Positions 45,758-54,612 are shown, counted from the stretch's first letter. The stretch: 64,000 nt of DNA from Evansella vedderi (GCF_030813435.1 NZ_JAUSUG010000009.1:62001-126000), one strand, 5' to 3'. A program made the numbers and translations. Notes: a model not told the origin generated them from the letters alone.

Positions 45758-48700
45758 CCTCTTCCCCTCCTTCTTCACGGATTCTATCCATTACTTCTTC
45801 CTTCTTCAATTTCCCTACCCTTCGGTAATCGTTGGTTTCCAATGTTGGATCAAATTGGCAGACCGGTTTAAAGGAACAGTAGGTACAGGCCACATGCTGT
45901 TTATTTTTCACCGGGGTAATATCGATTTTCCCACCAGTGATGGAAGAGCCAATCTCTTCTACCTTTTTTCGTAAAAATCGTTTTAAAGCAGCATAATCCT
46001 CGTCCGAAATAATCGAAGAATCGGAGTAAAATTCTCCATTTTTCTTTAACCCTGCTGGAATGATCTTGGATCTTCCATCATCTACGTTATGGTCCATTAA
46101 GCGGGCCACATCTGGATCAGCACTAATGAGTCCCTTCATCTTAAACTCTTTGAAGAGTTCCTCTTCAATTTGCTCTAATGTCAATTTTTCATTACGTTGT
46201 AGCAATGGATTATGAACATGGAAATAAAGAACACCGGCAGGAGAGGCTTTTGCTCCTAGCCATTTTTCTGAAAAGCTAATCACCACATCTAAATATATAA
46301 GCATTTGTAGAGACAATCCGTAATAAACATCTGTTAATTCGACGTCCTTTTTACTAGATTTATAGTCTATCACTCGAAGCAACAAGCCATTTGGACCTTG
46401 AGAGCGATCTACTCTATCAATACGGCCCACCAGCTGCAGCTTTGAGCCGTTTTCTAATTGAAATTGTAATGGTGGCAGCTCTTGATTTGGTCCAAAGGCG
46501 ACTTCCAATCCTACTGGTGAAAACCCTGATGACTTGGATTGCTCTGCCAATACGGAAGAAGCTCTCGCAACCACCTCTTCCAGTTTTTGCTTGATATAGT
46601 TATATCGGTTAGAACTTAACAGGATTTCCCTTTGAATCTTCGGTGCTAATTCATCCACTATTTGTTTCGCAAGGGCTACGCATTCGCCCTTCGTTAGCTG
46701 TGAGAAGTCCTTCCCAATCTTCCGTAGATGTTCAGCCATTTCCTTAAGTGCTGCGTGGAAGAGCGTCCCAATGTCTGGTGCCTCTAGCTTGTAAGTTTCC
46801 CTGTCCTTTAAGGATAGGCCATAGTTAGCGTATTGAGCAAACGGACAGGATTGGAATTGTTCCATCCGCGATACACTCGTTTGTAAGTCTGAACCATATA
46901 AGGTTTCGCTTATCTCCCTTGACAGGGACTTTGCCTTGTTTTCATAAAATAAACTGTGAAGAACTTGCTTCGCTTGAAAATGCCATGATTGTTTCTCTGC
47001 ATACCAATTGTACACATCCCACCAAAATTCTGGGATGTGATAGCCCTTTTTCCAAGCTTGCAGCTCGTACGTTAAATAGGATAATGTTTTTCTTGGGTTA
47101 GTCACAAAACTTAATTGCTCATTGTCTGGCATGTCTGTTGGCTCATGGAACCAGAGTTTTTCCTCGAGATTTGGAAACATATCCTTGACTCGCTTTAATA
47201 TGATTGACGGCTGCAAACTCCGGCCTTCGTCATCAGCCAGAGGATACGTTAAATACAACCGGTCCGAAGGGGTGCACTGAGCCATATAAATAAGAAAAGA
47301 TTCGTTTAACAACTGACGGGTACTGCTAGGAGCTAAGGAAAGACCTTCCTTCTGCAAGCTCTCACGCTCTTCCTCCGAAACGATTCCACCTTCCTCAGGC
47401 TTTGCCGGCAGAACCCCTTCATTAATTCCTAGTATAAAGGCACAACGAACATTGGAAAGCCTTGAGTGCTCCATATCCGCTACAATGACCTGGTCGATAG
47501 CCGGTGGAATAATGGAAAACTTCATGCTTTCTAAACCTGTATCGAGCATGGTGCGGAACAGGTCAAAAGACATCTTTTCATCCCCGGTCATTTCCACCAT
47601 TTGATCCATTAAATCAATAACAGCAGCCCAAATTTGATCATGTTCCCTTGATTGCTGTTGATTTCCTTCCTCCATCGCTCGATTACGCATGATCTCGATT
47701 TTTTTTGGAACATGACAAGTCTCTAAATACGTATATAAAACTTCACAACGCTCTTTGACTGTTTTCGCTTTTTTCATTCCCTTTTCTAAGGAGATTAGCG
47801 GTGCCGTTAATAAACCCCTTAACTCATTGATTTCCCGTTCAAACCGTTCTTCTTCTGCTGTTCGTTGTCTTTCCCCCTCCGCTGAGGTTCGAACTCGCCG
47901 ATAGGTCCACGGTTCCTTTTGGTACCAGCGGGATCCTTGAATACCATAAGATAAAACATAGTTTTCTAACTGATCCACCCTTTCCCGCATAGCAGTTACA
48001 TCCTGAGATAACGGGAACAGCATATCCGTTTTAAATGTACGGAACACTGCTTCGTAACGCCAATGCCCTTGAATGACTTCTAGAGAGGAACGGATAAATT
48101 CAATGACTGGATGATTAAGTACCGAACGCTTTTGGTCCATAAATAAAGGGATTTGATAATCGGTAAAAACAGTGTCCAGTAAATCCACATAGTCCCCAAT
48201 ATTTCTCAGAAGGATAGCCATGTCCCGAAAACGATAATTTTTGTCTCGTACTAAATGGAGGATTTCCCGAGCCACACCCTCCACCTCACTACGGCGATGT
48301 ACGGCTCCTATCATCTCAATTCCTTCGTGAGTTTGACTCACAATTGAAGGACGAATATCATAGTTTTTCTCCAAATGGGCTAAGGCTTGTGATTGGAATC
48401 TCGGGCGATCTGTTAATAGAATAGGCTCCTCTACCTTTATACTCGTTCGATTGCAAAGCTCCAGTAATTCCTGGTATGACCTTGCCGTTTCAAAAAATAA
48501 GTCAAGCTCATTTAATCTTTCTTCTATTTCATAAGGTCTATCGATGGTCAATACCAATTTCACAGTGGAACAGTGAATAAATAACTGTTCTAAAACAAGG
48601 AGCTCTAGCGGTGTAAAGCTATGGAACCCATCTATATAAAGAATCGCATCCTTTAAATAATCAGATTTCGTTATTTTCTGTGATAGGAGCTGTAAATAGT

Positions 48701-49256
48701 CCTCAGAACCTATATATTTATTCGCTAACTCCAACTCTAGTTTTTGAAATACGAGATGAATATCATGAAGCTTTTCCTGTAACACCTGTTCTTGGGGTCG
48801 CTTTTTTGGTTTTGATTTTAACGTTTCATATTGCTCCTGAAGGGATTCAGTAGATATATTGTATCGTTTAAACTCTGATACCATTTGCTCCAATTGATCG
48901 ATAAAACCATTTGTATCTGTTGTTTTTCCAAATAGGGTAAAGTTACTTTTCTCCTTTTCTACTATTTTACGTAATAGCATATTAATCCCTGTCCGTTGGA
49001 GATGATATCTCGAAATCCCCCCAGTTTCCTGAAGAACACGTAAAGCGAGGCGTGAAAAGCTCAACACTTGAACCCTTGTCATACCCCGCTGTTTCGAATT
49101 AATTAACTGCATTTCCGATTGGAATGTCATTTGGTCTGGTACAAGATAGATGATTGGTTTACCTTGTGGTTCGTTAGATGCTTTATCAATAATCTCCTGG
49201 AGAATTGTTGTTGTCTTCCCCGTTCCTGTTCGTCCAAGTAAAAATTGAATGGACAA
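45747..49256 (-). CDS. addB: ATP-dependent nuclease subunit B
   Basis: Second subunit of AddAB, with an inactive helicase-like part and a nuclease stabilised by an iron-sulfur cluster. The 1169-aa protein starts with FLLGRTGTGKTT, a functional-looking Walker A as in B. subtilis AddB. Near the C-terminus the nuclease motif is RVIDYKSSKK, and the cluster cysteines are one in QSCPFAQYAN and three in HVACTYCSFKPVCQ. The TTG at 49256 is the start, with AGAGGTGA five bases upstream; the longer frame to 49313 has no family sequence. First gene of the repair operon. Its upstream gap contains the large repeats. Confidence 0.95.
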   Translation of the reverse strand: MSIQFLLGRTGTGKTTTILQEIIDKASNEPQGKPIIYLVPDQMTFQSEMQLINSKQRGMTRVQVLSFSRLALRVLQETGGISRYHLQRTGINMLLRKIVEKEKSNFTLFGKTTDTNGFIDQLEQMVSEFKRYNISTESLQEQYETLKSKPKKRPQEQVLQEKLHDIHLVFQKLELELANKYIGSEDYLQLLSQKITKSDYLKDAILYIDGFHSFTPLELLVLEQLFIHCSTVKLVLTIDRPYEIEERLNELDLFFETARSYQELLELCNRTSIKVEEPILLTDRPRFQSQALAHLEKNYDIRPSIVSQTHEGIEMIGAVHRRSEVEGVAREILHLVRDKNYRFRDMAILLRNIGDYVDLLDTVFTDYQIPLFMDQKRSVLNHPVIEFIRSSLEVIQGHWRYEAVFRTFKTDMLFPLSQDVTAMRERVDQLENYVLSYGIQGSRWYQKEPWTYRRVRTSAEGERQRTAEEERFEREINELRGLLTAPLISLEKGMKKAKTVKERCEVLYTYLETCHVPKKIEIMRNRAMEEGNQQQSREHDQIWAAVIDLMDQMVEMTGDEKMSFDLFRTMLDTGLESMKFSIIPPAIDQVIVADMEHSRLSNVRCAFILGINEGVLPAKPEEGGIVSEEERESLQKEGLSLAPSSTRQLLNESFLIYMAQCTPSDRLYLTYPLADDEGRSLQPSIILKRVKDMFPNLEEKLWFHEPTDMPDNEQLSFVTNPRKTLSYLTYELQAWKKGYHIPEFWWDVYNWYAEKQSWHFQAKQVLHSLFYENKAKSLSREISETLYGSDLQTSVSRMEQFQSCPFAQYANYGLSLKDRETYKLEAPDIGTLFHAALKEMAEHLRKIGKDFSQLTKGECVALAKQIVDELAPKIQREILLSSNRYNYIKQKLEEVVARASSVLAEQSKSSGFSPVGLEVAFGPNQELPPLQFQLENGSKLQLVGRIDRVDRSQGPNGLLLRVIDYKSSKKDVELTDVYYGLSLQMLIYLDVVISFSEKWLGAKASPAGVLYFHVHNPLLQRNEKLTLEQIEEELFKEFKMKGLISADPDVARLMDHNVDDGRSKIIPAGLKKNGEFYSDSSIISDEDYAALKRFLRKKVEEIGSSITGGKIDITPVKNKQHVACTYCSFKPVCQFDPTLETNDYRRVGKLKKEEVMDRIREEGGEEDED

Positions 49257-49403
49257 GTTATTCACCTCTTTGGCTTGCATATATATTTCCATTGTGGGAT
49301 GGTTAGAATCCACTACTAATCTATTAGCACTATGTTAGATTCATCCTTAATTATTCTATATTTCTACTGAAATTTTGAATCATGTGTTGTAGTGAGCTAC
49401 AGT

Positions 49404-49570
49404 CCACTCGCTTTCCGCGGGCGAACGGCAAGCCTCCTCGGGCTAACTCCCTGTGGGGTCTTGCCCTGCTCACTGTTCCCGCAGGAACGAGCGTTTACTT
49501 CTCGAATAAGCTACGAGTTGTCTCGACGGATACACTACGAAGCATACGCTTGTAGAGGAAGAGACAGTTA
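49404..49570 (-). repeat. Bacillaceae intergenic repeat, copy B
   Basis: Inverted copy of the element at 1482-1640, alignable over about 165 bases on the minus strand from ACTGTCTCTTCCTCT to CCGCGGAAAGCGAGT. It fills the 5' flank of addB. Open frames in this stretch (for example minus 49470-49775) are caused by the high-GC repeat and are not genes. Confidence 0.75.
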
Positions 49571-49608
49571 ACCTCCTAGACCTTCGCTCATTCCAATGCA
49601 GACTAATA

Positions 49609-49789
49609 TTTTCATACTCCAAGGTGCAAATATCACTTGCATGGAGGTCTACCGTGAAAATACAAATCTTATGTTGCCATTTGCCACTCTCGAAGAAGTG
49701 AAAGGCGGTGACTCCAGCGTTGCCCGCGGAAAGCGTCCGCCTGTAACGGAGTCGAGAGACATGATTAATTTTCATACTCCATGGTGCAA
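49609..49789 (+). repeat. 160-base segment bracketed by 21-base direct repeats
   Basis: TTTTCATACTCCAAGGTGCAA (49609-49629, with A at one position) recurs at 49769-49789 with a single change (A to T). Between them lies another repeat-type core (GTTGCCCGCGGAAAGCGTCCGCCTG, given here in parts: GTTGCCCGCGG and AAAGCGTCCGCCTG). The rest of the gap 49257-50169 is AT-rich with the rarD promoter and leader. Confidence 0.7.
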
Positions 49790-50000
49790 CATTTTATATG
49801 CATTGGGCTATTCTTTAAGTGTATCGAAATTTGTCAGATTAATAAACAGTAATGGATTGGGAACAAATGTTACCTGAGATAATAATTTCATTTACTTACT
49901 TCGCATTACGAATTAATATATAATTATTGAACTAAATTCTTTTATATATGGAGCTCTAATGGATTGACAAGAACAGCCTGGCGTAACTTAAAAGCTTTGA

Positions 50001-50023
50001 GAATTAAACTTATGTGGTAAAAT
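50001..50023 (+). promoter_or_regulatory. Candidate rarD promoter
   Basis: TAAAAT (50018-50023) is a good -10; upstream TTTGAG or TTGAGA sits 15-16 bases before it. A separate TTGACA at 49965 lacks a matching -10. If used, transcription starts about 140 bases before rarD. Confidence 0.4.
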
Positions 50024-50069
50024 AGATGAGCAAGACGAATTTTCGTAAAAGATCGTAGTGGAATTGAAA

Positions 50070-50087
50070 TTTAAACGTTTGTTTAAA
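50070..50087. promoter_or_regulatory. Perfect palindrome in the rarD leader
   Basis: TTTAAAC (50070-50076) and GTTTAAA (50081-50087) with a GTTT spacer form an operator-like site of the size bound by TetR-type repressors. It lies downstream of the candidate -10. Confidence 0.4.
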
Positions 50088-50108
50088 AAGCTACAAATTT
50101 ATCATTGG

Positions 50109-50149
50109 AAAAGGTTGATTAGGTCCCTAATTGGCTTTTTCTTCTTTTT
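50109..50149 (+). terminator. Terminator-like hairpin in the rarD leader (possible attenuator)
   Basis: AAAAG...ATTAG (50109-50122) pairs with CTAAT...CTTTTT (50127-50140), followed by CTTCTTTTT. It ends about 20 bases before the rarD start, so it could end transcription before the gene unless antitermination occurs. It cannot belong to an upstream gene, since addB runs the other way. Confidence 0.5.
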
Positions 50150-50169
50150 AATTTAGGGGGAGACCTATT

Positions 50170-51144
50170 ATGTCGGACAATACAACAAATTCTTTAAAAT
50201 GGGGCATCCTCTCTGGTGTAGGTGCCTATATTCTATGGGGGGCTCTTCCAATCTATTGGAAAATGCTAGATCACGTGCCTTCAGTAGAGGTCTTAGCACA
50301 TAGAGTTATCTGGTCGTGCATCTTTATGATCATCCTACTTTCCTTCCTGAGGAAAAGCAGAGATTTTATGAGGGATATACAGAAAATGTTCCAGCAACCT
50401 AAAATACTAATTGGAATGATTTGTGCAGCACTCCTTATCAGCCTCAACTGGGGTACCTATATATGGGCTGTTACTAATGACTTTGTTTTAGAAACTAGTT
50501 TTGGTTATTATATTAATCCTTTAGTTAGTGTAGTATTAGGGGTAATTTTCTTAAAAGAAAGGTTATCACGTATGCAATGGTTCTCCGTTGGTTTAGCTGC
50601 CTTAGCAGTGACAATCTTAACTGTATCCCTCGGGAGTTTTCCCCTTGTTGCTTTGACTCTCGCCCTTAGCTTTGCTTTATATGGATTAGCGAAAAAGCTG
50701 GTGGATGTGGGGGCAATGAGTAGTGTAGCTATAGAGGCTATGCTCGTGATACCATTAGCCGTAGGTTTCTTGATATTTCAGCATGGGTTGTCATCGTCGA
50801 TGTTTTATGTAGATTATTCCTTTACCTTTTGGCTATTAGTTGGTGCTGGGGCTGCGACAGCATTACCCCTTATGTTATTTACTGCAGGGGCGAAGCGGAT
50901 TCCTTTATCTTTAATTGGATTTTTACAATATATTGCCCCAACAATGATGCTGTTTTTAGGGGTTTTCTTATATGGGGAAGCATTTACGTCCGTTCACTTA
51001 GTGGCTTTTTCTATGATTTGGGCAGCATTAGTTATCTTTACCGTTAGCCGCTTCCGTTTAGCAAGAAAAATGAAAGCCCATGCTGTAGAAGTAGCGGAAT
51101 TGCCAAAGACATTGAGGGAAAACAAGGCAAAAGCTTCCGTGTAA
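50170..51144 (+). CDS. rarD: EamA-family transporter RarD
   Basis: A 324-aa membrane protein with ten predicted helices in two EamA/DMT repeats. RarD-type sequence is clear: WGILSGVGAYILWGALPIYWKML at the N-terminus, then SLNWGTYIWAVTNDFVLETS and GYYINPLVSVVLGVIFLKERLS. Homologues are called chloramphenicol-sensitivity proteins, but the natural substrate is unknown. The hydrophilic C-terminal tail (about 30 residues after FRLARK) is longer than usual. TTTAGGGGGAG precedes the ATG. The next gene follows after 25 bases. Confidence 0.93.
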   Translation: MSDNTTNSLKWGILSGVGAYILWGALPIYWKMLDHVPSVEVLAHRVIWSCIFMIILLSFLRKSRDFMRDIQKMFQQPKILIGMICAALLISLNWGTYIWAVTNDFVLETSFGYYINPLVSVVLGVIFLKERLSRMQWFSVGLAALAVTILTVSLGSFPLVALTLALSFALYGLAKKLVDVGAMSSVAIEAMLVIPLAVGFLIFQHGLSSSMFYVDYSFTFWLLVGAGAATALPLMLFTAGAKRIPLSLIGFLQYIAPTMMLFLGVFLYGEAFTSVHLVAFSMIWAALVIFTVSRFRLARKMKAHAVEVAELPKTLRENKAKASV

Positions 51145-51169
51145 TTATAATATTGGAAAGGGGTGTACG

Positions 51170-51499
51170 GTGTTAATGATTAAAGATCTAATTGTTATGC
51201 TCATATTACTACTAGCTGGACTATTCTATTTGTTTTATTCAGCTTCTGTCGTACATCAATTCCCTTATTTTATGGTAGCTACCTTCGTGTTATTTCTGAG
51301 TATCGGATTATTCTTTATATTTTTGAGACAACTAACAAGAGAAGGCTTTGTAAGGTTAGTTGTGGTTAACAGTGTAGTTGTAATATTAATCCCCATTGTG
51401 GAAGGGATGGATTGGTTAGGGTTTACTATTCTTTATTTAGTCATCATTGCTTTTATTTTTATTGGGTATTCGGTATTTAAAGGAAAAAAGAAGGAATAG
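51170..51499 (+). CDS. Small membrane protein downstream of rarD
   Basis: A 109-aa protein with four hydrophobic helices (about 5-22, 28-50, 60-78 and 80-101) and a basic end (KGKKKE). No family is recognised. The GTG at 51170 has AAAGGGG six bases upstream; an ATG two codons later is the alternative. The 25-base spacing puts it in an operon with rarD. The two hairpins after it end the unit. Confidence 0.65.
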   Translation: MLMIKDLIVMLILLLAGLFYLFYSASVVHQFPYFMVATFVLFLSIGLFFIFLRQLTREGFVRLVVVNSVVVILIPIVEGMDWLGFTILYLVIIAFIFIGYSVFKGKKKE

Positions 51500-51517
51500 T
51501 AATTATGCAGGTGTTTG

Positions 51518-51561
51518 CTTGTTACCGAAACTATAGAGTTATCTAGGGTTTCGGTAACAAG
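51518..51561 (+). terminator. 14-base-pair hairpin after the rarD operon
   Basis: CTTGTTACCGAAAC (51518-51531) pairs perfectly with GTTTCGGTAACAAG (51548-51561). No T run follows, so it may protect the mRNA end or be an operator-like palindrome rather than a classical terminator. Confidence 0.6.
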
Positions 51562-51595
51562 AGGTGACCCACTTGTTAAAAGTACTGATTATAAG

Positions 51596-51625
51596 TTGAT
51601 CTCGTTTGAGATCAAATATCTTATA
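51596..51625 (+). terminator. Second hairpin between convergent genes
   Basis: TTGATCTC (51596-51603) pairs with GAGATCAA (51608-51615) around GTTT, followed by ATATCTTATAC. Lies 22 bases from the convergent nitroreductase gene end. Confidence 0.6.
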
Positions 51626-51637
51626 CTATTTTTATTA

Positions 51638-52498
51638 CTAATGCTTCCAGGTATATAAGTACTCCATCTGTTCATTTGGCGACTTTATCTTTGGGTCTTC
51701 TATATACCAATTTCCTTCAATGTTTAATTCTTTACAAGCTAAATCAAAATGACACATGGCAATTCCCATGTCTAGTAGCTGCATTTTATAGCCAAAGGAG
51801 CTGCTGTAGTTCGGTGTATGCTCTATGTAAAAGTGGCATTGTTTTCGATCCTCCAATAATACAAGTCTCCATGGCTGTTTATTGGAAGCAGAGGGTCCTA
51901 GCCTCACCATTTCAATTGGGGTTTCTAATTCAAGAGCTTTCTCCTTTGATAACACCTTTTCAAATGTCCCTTCATAAAAAAGCTTATCCCAGCTTTTTTT
52001 GTTGTCGGCCTTCACCACGTAGCGCAATGCTTTATCAAACATTCGTTGCCTGCCTTTTGAGTAGCCTATCGGTGTGACACCAGGAATGAACTCCGTTCCC
52101 CCTATATTAATCTCTTTTTCGAAGGACTTACGGTTAAATGTCCCACCCATCCAGCAGGTGCCTATCCCAAATTCCGTTAAATACAATACTAATTTTTGAA
52201 AGATATAACCAAATTCCACAAGGGAGTACGTATTATTCTCACTTATCCCCACTAAATACGCCTGAGGGTTCTTGATAAAACCATAGGTTCCTAGTTTAAT
52301 CCCCTTATCGGTAACATTATTAGTAACCGGCACTAACTGGATCCTGCTTTTTCTTCCAAAGATCCCAATGAGATTATCTTCTTTATTAATATATTCGTTT
52401 ATCAGCTTATAATGAGATTCTGATAACCTCTCTGTTTCATATGTTCTTACGGACTGTCTCCCCTTCATAATTTCAACGACTGATTTATTAAATATCAT
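51638..52498 (-). CDS. Putative nitroreductase (TM1586 type)
   Basis: A 286-aa FMN-dependent nitroreductase-fold protein of the subfamily in which both halves of the dimer are fused in one chain. N-terminal half: RQSVRTYETERLSESH, then GYIFQKLVLYLTEFGIGTCWMGG. C-terminal half: RLGPSASNKQPWRLV with the FMN-binding ser/asn, and LLDMGIAMCHFDLACKE. It would reduce nitroaromatics, quinones or similar compounds with NAD(P)H; no natural substrate is indicated. The ATG at 52498 has GGAGAAGG five bases upstream; the TTG at 52513 overlaps it. Single gene. Confidence 0.87.
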   Translation of the reverse strand: MIFNKSVVEIMKGRQSVRTYETERLSESHYKLINEYINKEDNLIGIFGRKSRIQLVPVTNNVTDKGIKLGTYGFIKNPQAYLVGISENNTYSLVEFGYIFQKLVLYLTEFGIGTCWMGGTFNRKSFEKEINIGGTEFIPGVTPIGYSKGRQRMFDKALRYVVKADNKKSWDKLFYEGTFEKVLSKEKALELETPIEMVRLGPSASNKQPWRLVLLEDRKQCHFYIEHTPNYSSSFGYKMQLLDMGIAMCHFDLACKELNIEGNWYIEDPKIKSPNEQMEYLYTWKH

Positions 52499-52558
52499 AT
52501 TATCCTTCTCCAAACTTAAGCTTCTGATGTGATTGGATGCTTTACGTTCAATGGAAAC

Positions 52559-53075
52559 TTAGTAACTCCATATGCTTTTCACAAATAAGACCCCTTCTCT
52601 CTCCATTGCTCCTCCTTTGATTTTTCCCCATTCATTGTCTGGTGTATAATGAAAAACTACCATTTCCGTTCCTTTATCTGCGATCTTCCTTATAATATCC
52701 ATGATTCTAATGTTTTTTTGGCTAATCACATCAAAGATGTCTAATCTATTATTGGATTTCTATAAATAACAATAGCCTCTTCTTCCTGAAAATAATAAAT
52801 ATCCTCTGGAAAAACATTTAGACAATAGAACATAAGAATCCCTTGGCTGTTGGCAGTGGCAAATTTTTTTGATACTTGTATTCTTTTACTAGCAAATCTT
52901 GAAAGGTAGATTATATCCACCACTTTAGCCATATTTAGTTTACGAATTCCACTATTACTTATAGTATCCATTACTTCCGTTAACTCCATAAAAAATTGAT
53001 ATTCATTCACCTTATGAAAACCAAATTTAGGATAGAAACTCAACACACTCCTATTTGCAAAGAGATACATGATAT
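52559..53075 (-). pseudogene. Remnant of a GNAT acetyltransferase (C-terminal part, frameshifted)
   Basis: The frame from 53070 reads YLFANRSVLSFYPKFGFHK, a GNAT C-terminal motif, and continues to IVIYRNPIID before a TAG at 52741. In another frame the homologous sequence goes on: LDIFDVISQKNIRIMDII, then KGTEMVVFHYTPDNEWG, to a stop at 52559. A one-base shift near 52745 therefore breaks the gene. The N-terminal acetyl-CoA-binding part is absent; instead the frame joins directly to a VOC remnant at about 53076. A non-functional gene. Confidence 0.75.
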
Positions 53076-53250
53076 CGTAAGTAAAGTGATAAAAGGGTTC
53101 CCCGTTCCCGATAGGATATTTCTTAATCTCAAGAAAACTATCTCCTACTTTAATTATAAAGCTTATTTCATCATTAGTTACTAGAGAAAACCCTAATTTT
53201 TTTACATAAATTCTTTCATTTGTTCTAAGACTTGGCTGTATAAAGTTACT
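53076..53250 (-). pseudogene. Remnant of a VOC (glyoxalase-like) protein, N-terminal part
   Basis: The minus strand reads KVTLYSQVLEQMKEF, then a TAA near 53205. Restoring one T in the T run would give EFYVKKLGFSLVTNDEISF, the standard VOC opening, and the same frame continues to GEPFYHFTYDI, the usual end of the first beta-alpha-beta unit. At that point it runs in frame into the GNAT remnant. It lacks a start codon and ribosome binding site and abuts the stop of the intact VOC gene at 53251. Confidence 0.72.
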
Positions 53251-53724
53251 TTATTGATTAACATCTAATTTTCTCCCTACATTCCCCCTCTGCCTTTCCT
53301 CCCATTCACTTAAGTAAATAACATCTGCTTTTTCAGCAGGCGGCTGTGGAAGACGTACCGCCATCTCTAGTGAATTACCATCGAGATCCTGAAAATAAAC
53401 GCAAGCCATAGGAACCCATGTATGAACAACCGGTTCCACAGGTTCCAAACCAAAGGAAACGACAGGCTCAATTCCCCTTGATTTCAACCAATCCGTTGCT
53501 TCTTCAATGGAGGAAACTTCAAAGGCGAAGTGACTACGGGTCCACTTTTCTTCCCCTATCTCCCATACTCCAAAAATCTGTACTCCATTAGGCATTTCGT
53601 AAAATACAACACGGCGGTCATCCAACTCTAGAACTCTTTTCAGACCTAATTTATCTTCATAAAAACCTTTTGCCCTTTCCAAATTACATACATGAACATG
53701 TGTTTCAAAAATACCTTTAATCAT
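53251..53724 (-). CDS. VOC family protein
   Basis: A 157-aa single-chain glyoxalase/bleomycin-resistance/dioxygenase-superfamily protein. THVHVCNLERAKGFYEDKLGL opens the first unit, SHFAFEVSSIEEATDWL is the middle and VYFQDLDGNSLEMA carries the C-terminal Glu ligand. The C-terminal 25 residues (PPAEKADVIYLSEWEERQR) are an extension. The His ligands (HVHV, SHFAF) are present, so metal binding is plausible. Activity is unknown. The neighbouring decayed VOC/GNAT remnant lies just downstream. Confidence 0.85.
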   Translation of the reverse strand: MIKGIFETHVHVCNLERAKGFYEDKLGLKRVLELDDRRVVFYEMPNGVQIFGVWEIGEEKWTRSHFAFEVSSIEEATDWLKSRGIEPVVSFGLEPVEPVVHTWVPMACVYFQDLDGNSLEMAVRLPQPPAEKADVIYLSEWEERQRGNVGRKLDVNQ

Positions 53725-53787
53725 AGTCCCATCACCTCTCGAGTTTTTACAGATCCGCTTATAACTAAAACACTCATCATAAAAATA

Positions 53788-53836
53788 GCCCCTTTCATTT
53801 AATAATTTATATACTCATTGTATAAAGTAAAGGGGT
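53788..53836 (-). terminator. Hairpin between the response regulator gene and the VOC gene
   Basis: On the minus strand AACCCCTTT...AAAGGGGCT closes a stem with a 35-base AT-rich loop that contains TATA/TATA pairing, followed by ATTTTTATG. It would act as a second terminator after the two-component operon. The rest of the gap 53725-53946 shows nothing. Confidence 0.5.
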
Positions 53837-53927
53837 TTCAACCATGAGAGTGGAGACTGATATTCCATCATAGTAAATACCGAAAATAATTAAGACCAAA
53901 GTCTTAGATAAAATGTTAAACAAGTAA

Positions 53928-53957
53928 AAAACGTCTGACATTTATATCAGACGTTTT
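53928..53957 (-). terminator. Terminator overlapping the end of the response regulator gene
   Basis: AAAACGTCTGA (53947-53957 on the minus strand) pairs perfectly with TCAGACGTTTT, followed by TTACTTG. The 5' arm includes the last codons and the TGA stop of the gene. Confidence 0.9.
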
Positions 53958-54612
53958 CGTTACCTTCAACTAGTTTATGTTTTACTGCAAATAGGGCTGC
54001 TTGGGTTCTGTCTTTCACTGGGAGCTTGGAGAAAAGATTCGTAATATGTGTTTTCACGGTTTTTTCTGAAACAAATAGTGCTTCGGCAATTTTTTTATTA
54101 CTTTTCCCTTTGGCAATTTCTATTAGCACTTCCCTTTCCCGCTTCGTAAGCTCCTTTAATGCCTTTACTTCCTCCGATTCTCCTTGGTTCACATGCTGAA
54201 ATAAGTGATTGGCTACCTTCGGGTCGATGTTTTTATTACCGGCAAAAACCCTCTTGATGGCTTCCATTAAGTTTTCTGGCTCCGTATCCTTTAAGCAATA
54301 GCCATCGGCACCTGCTTGAATTGCAGAAATAACATGCTCTTGATCCTCAAAGCTAGTTAAAACTAGGATTTTCTGATTAGGATTTTTCCCCTTAATTTTT
54401 CTTGTTGCCTCTACTCCGTCCATTTGTGGCATGGATAGATCAAGGAGGATCACATCCATTGACACTCCATTCTCTATAGCTTCCACCGCTTCCATTCCGT
54501 CCCTTGCTTCTGCTACCACTTCAAATTCCGTTTCCCTTGCGAAGAAAAAAGTGAGACCTTTCCGGACAATATGGTGATCATCAACAATCATCAATTTTAT
54601 TGGCTGTGACAT
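53947..54612 (-). CDS. NarL/FixJ-family response regulator (YhcZ-like)
   Basis: A 221-aa regulator with an N-terminal receiver domain (acidic pocket Asp11-Asp12, phospho-acceptor Asp58 in VILLDLSMPQMDG, Lys in ILVLTSFEDQEH region) and a C-terminal LuxR-type helix-turn-helix (LTKREREVLIEIAKGKSNKKIAEALFVS). When phosphorylated by the adjacent kinase it should bind DNA as a dimer. It overlaps the kinase gene by 32 bases. The pair resembles B. subtilis YhcY/YhcZ. Targets are unknown. Confidence 0.92.
   Translation of the reverse strand: MSQPIKLMIVDDHHIVRKGLTFFFARETEFEVVAEARDGMEAVEAIENGVSMDVILLDLSMPQMDGVEATRKIKGKNPNQKILVLTSFEDQEHVISAIQAGADGYCLKDTEPENLMEAIKRVFAGNKNIDPKVANHLFQHVNQGESEEVKALKELTKREREVLIEIAKGKSNKKIAEALFVSEKTVKTHITNLFSKLPVKDRTQAALFAVKHKLVEGNENV

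Noticed and set aside
49470-49877. Two overlapping frames of 93-101 aa on opposite strands upstream of addB
   Set aside because: Both are made of repeat sequence (copy B and the bracketed block); no start signals and no recognisable protein.
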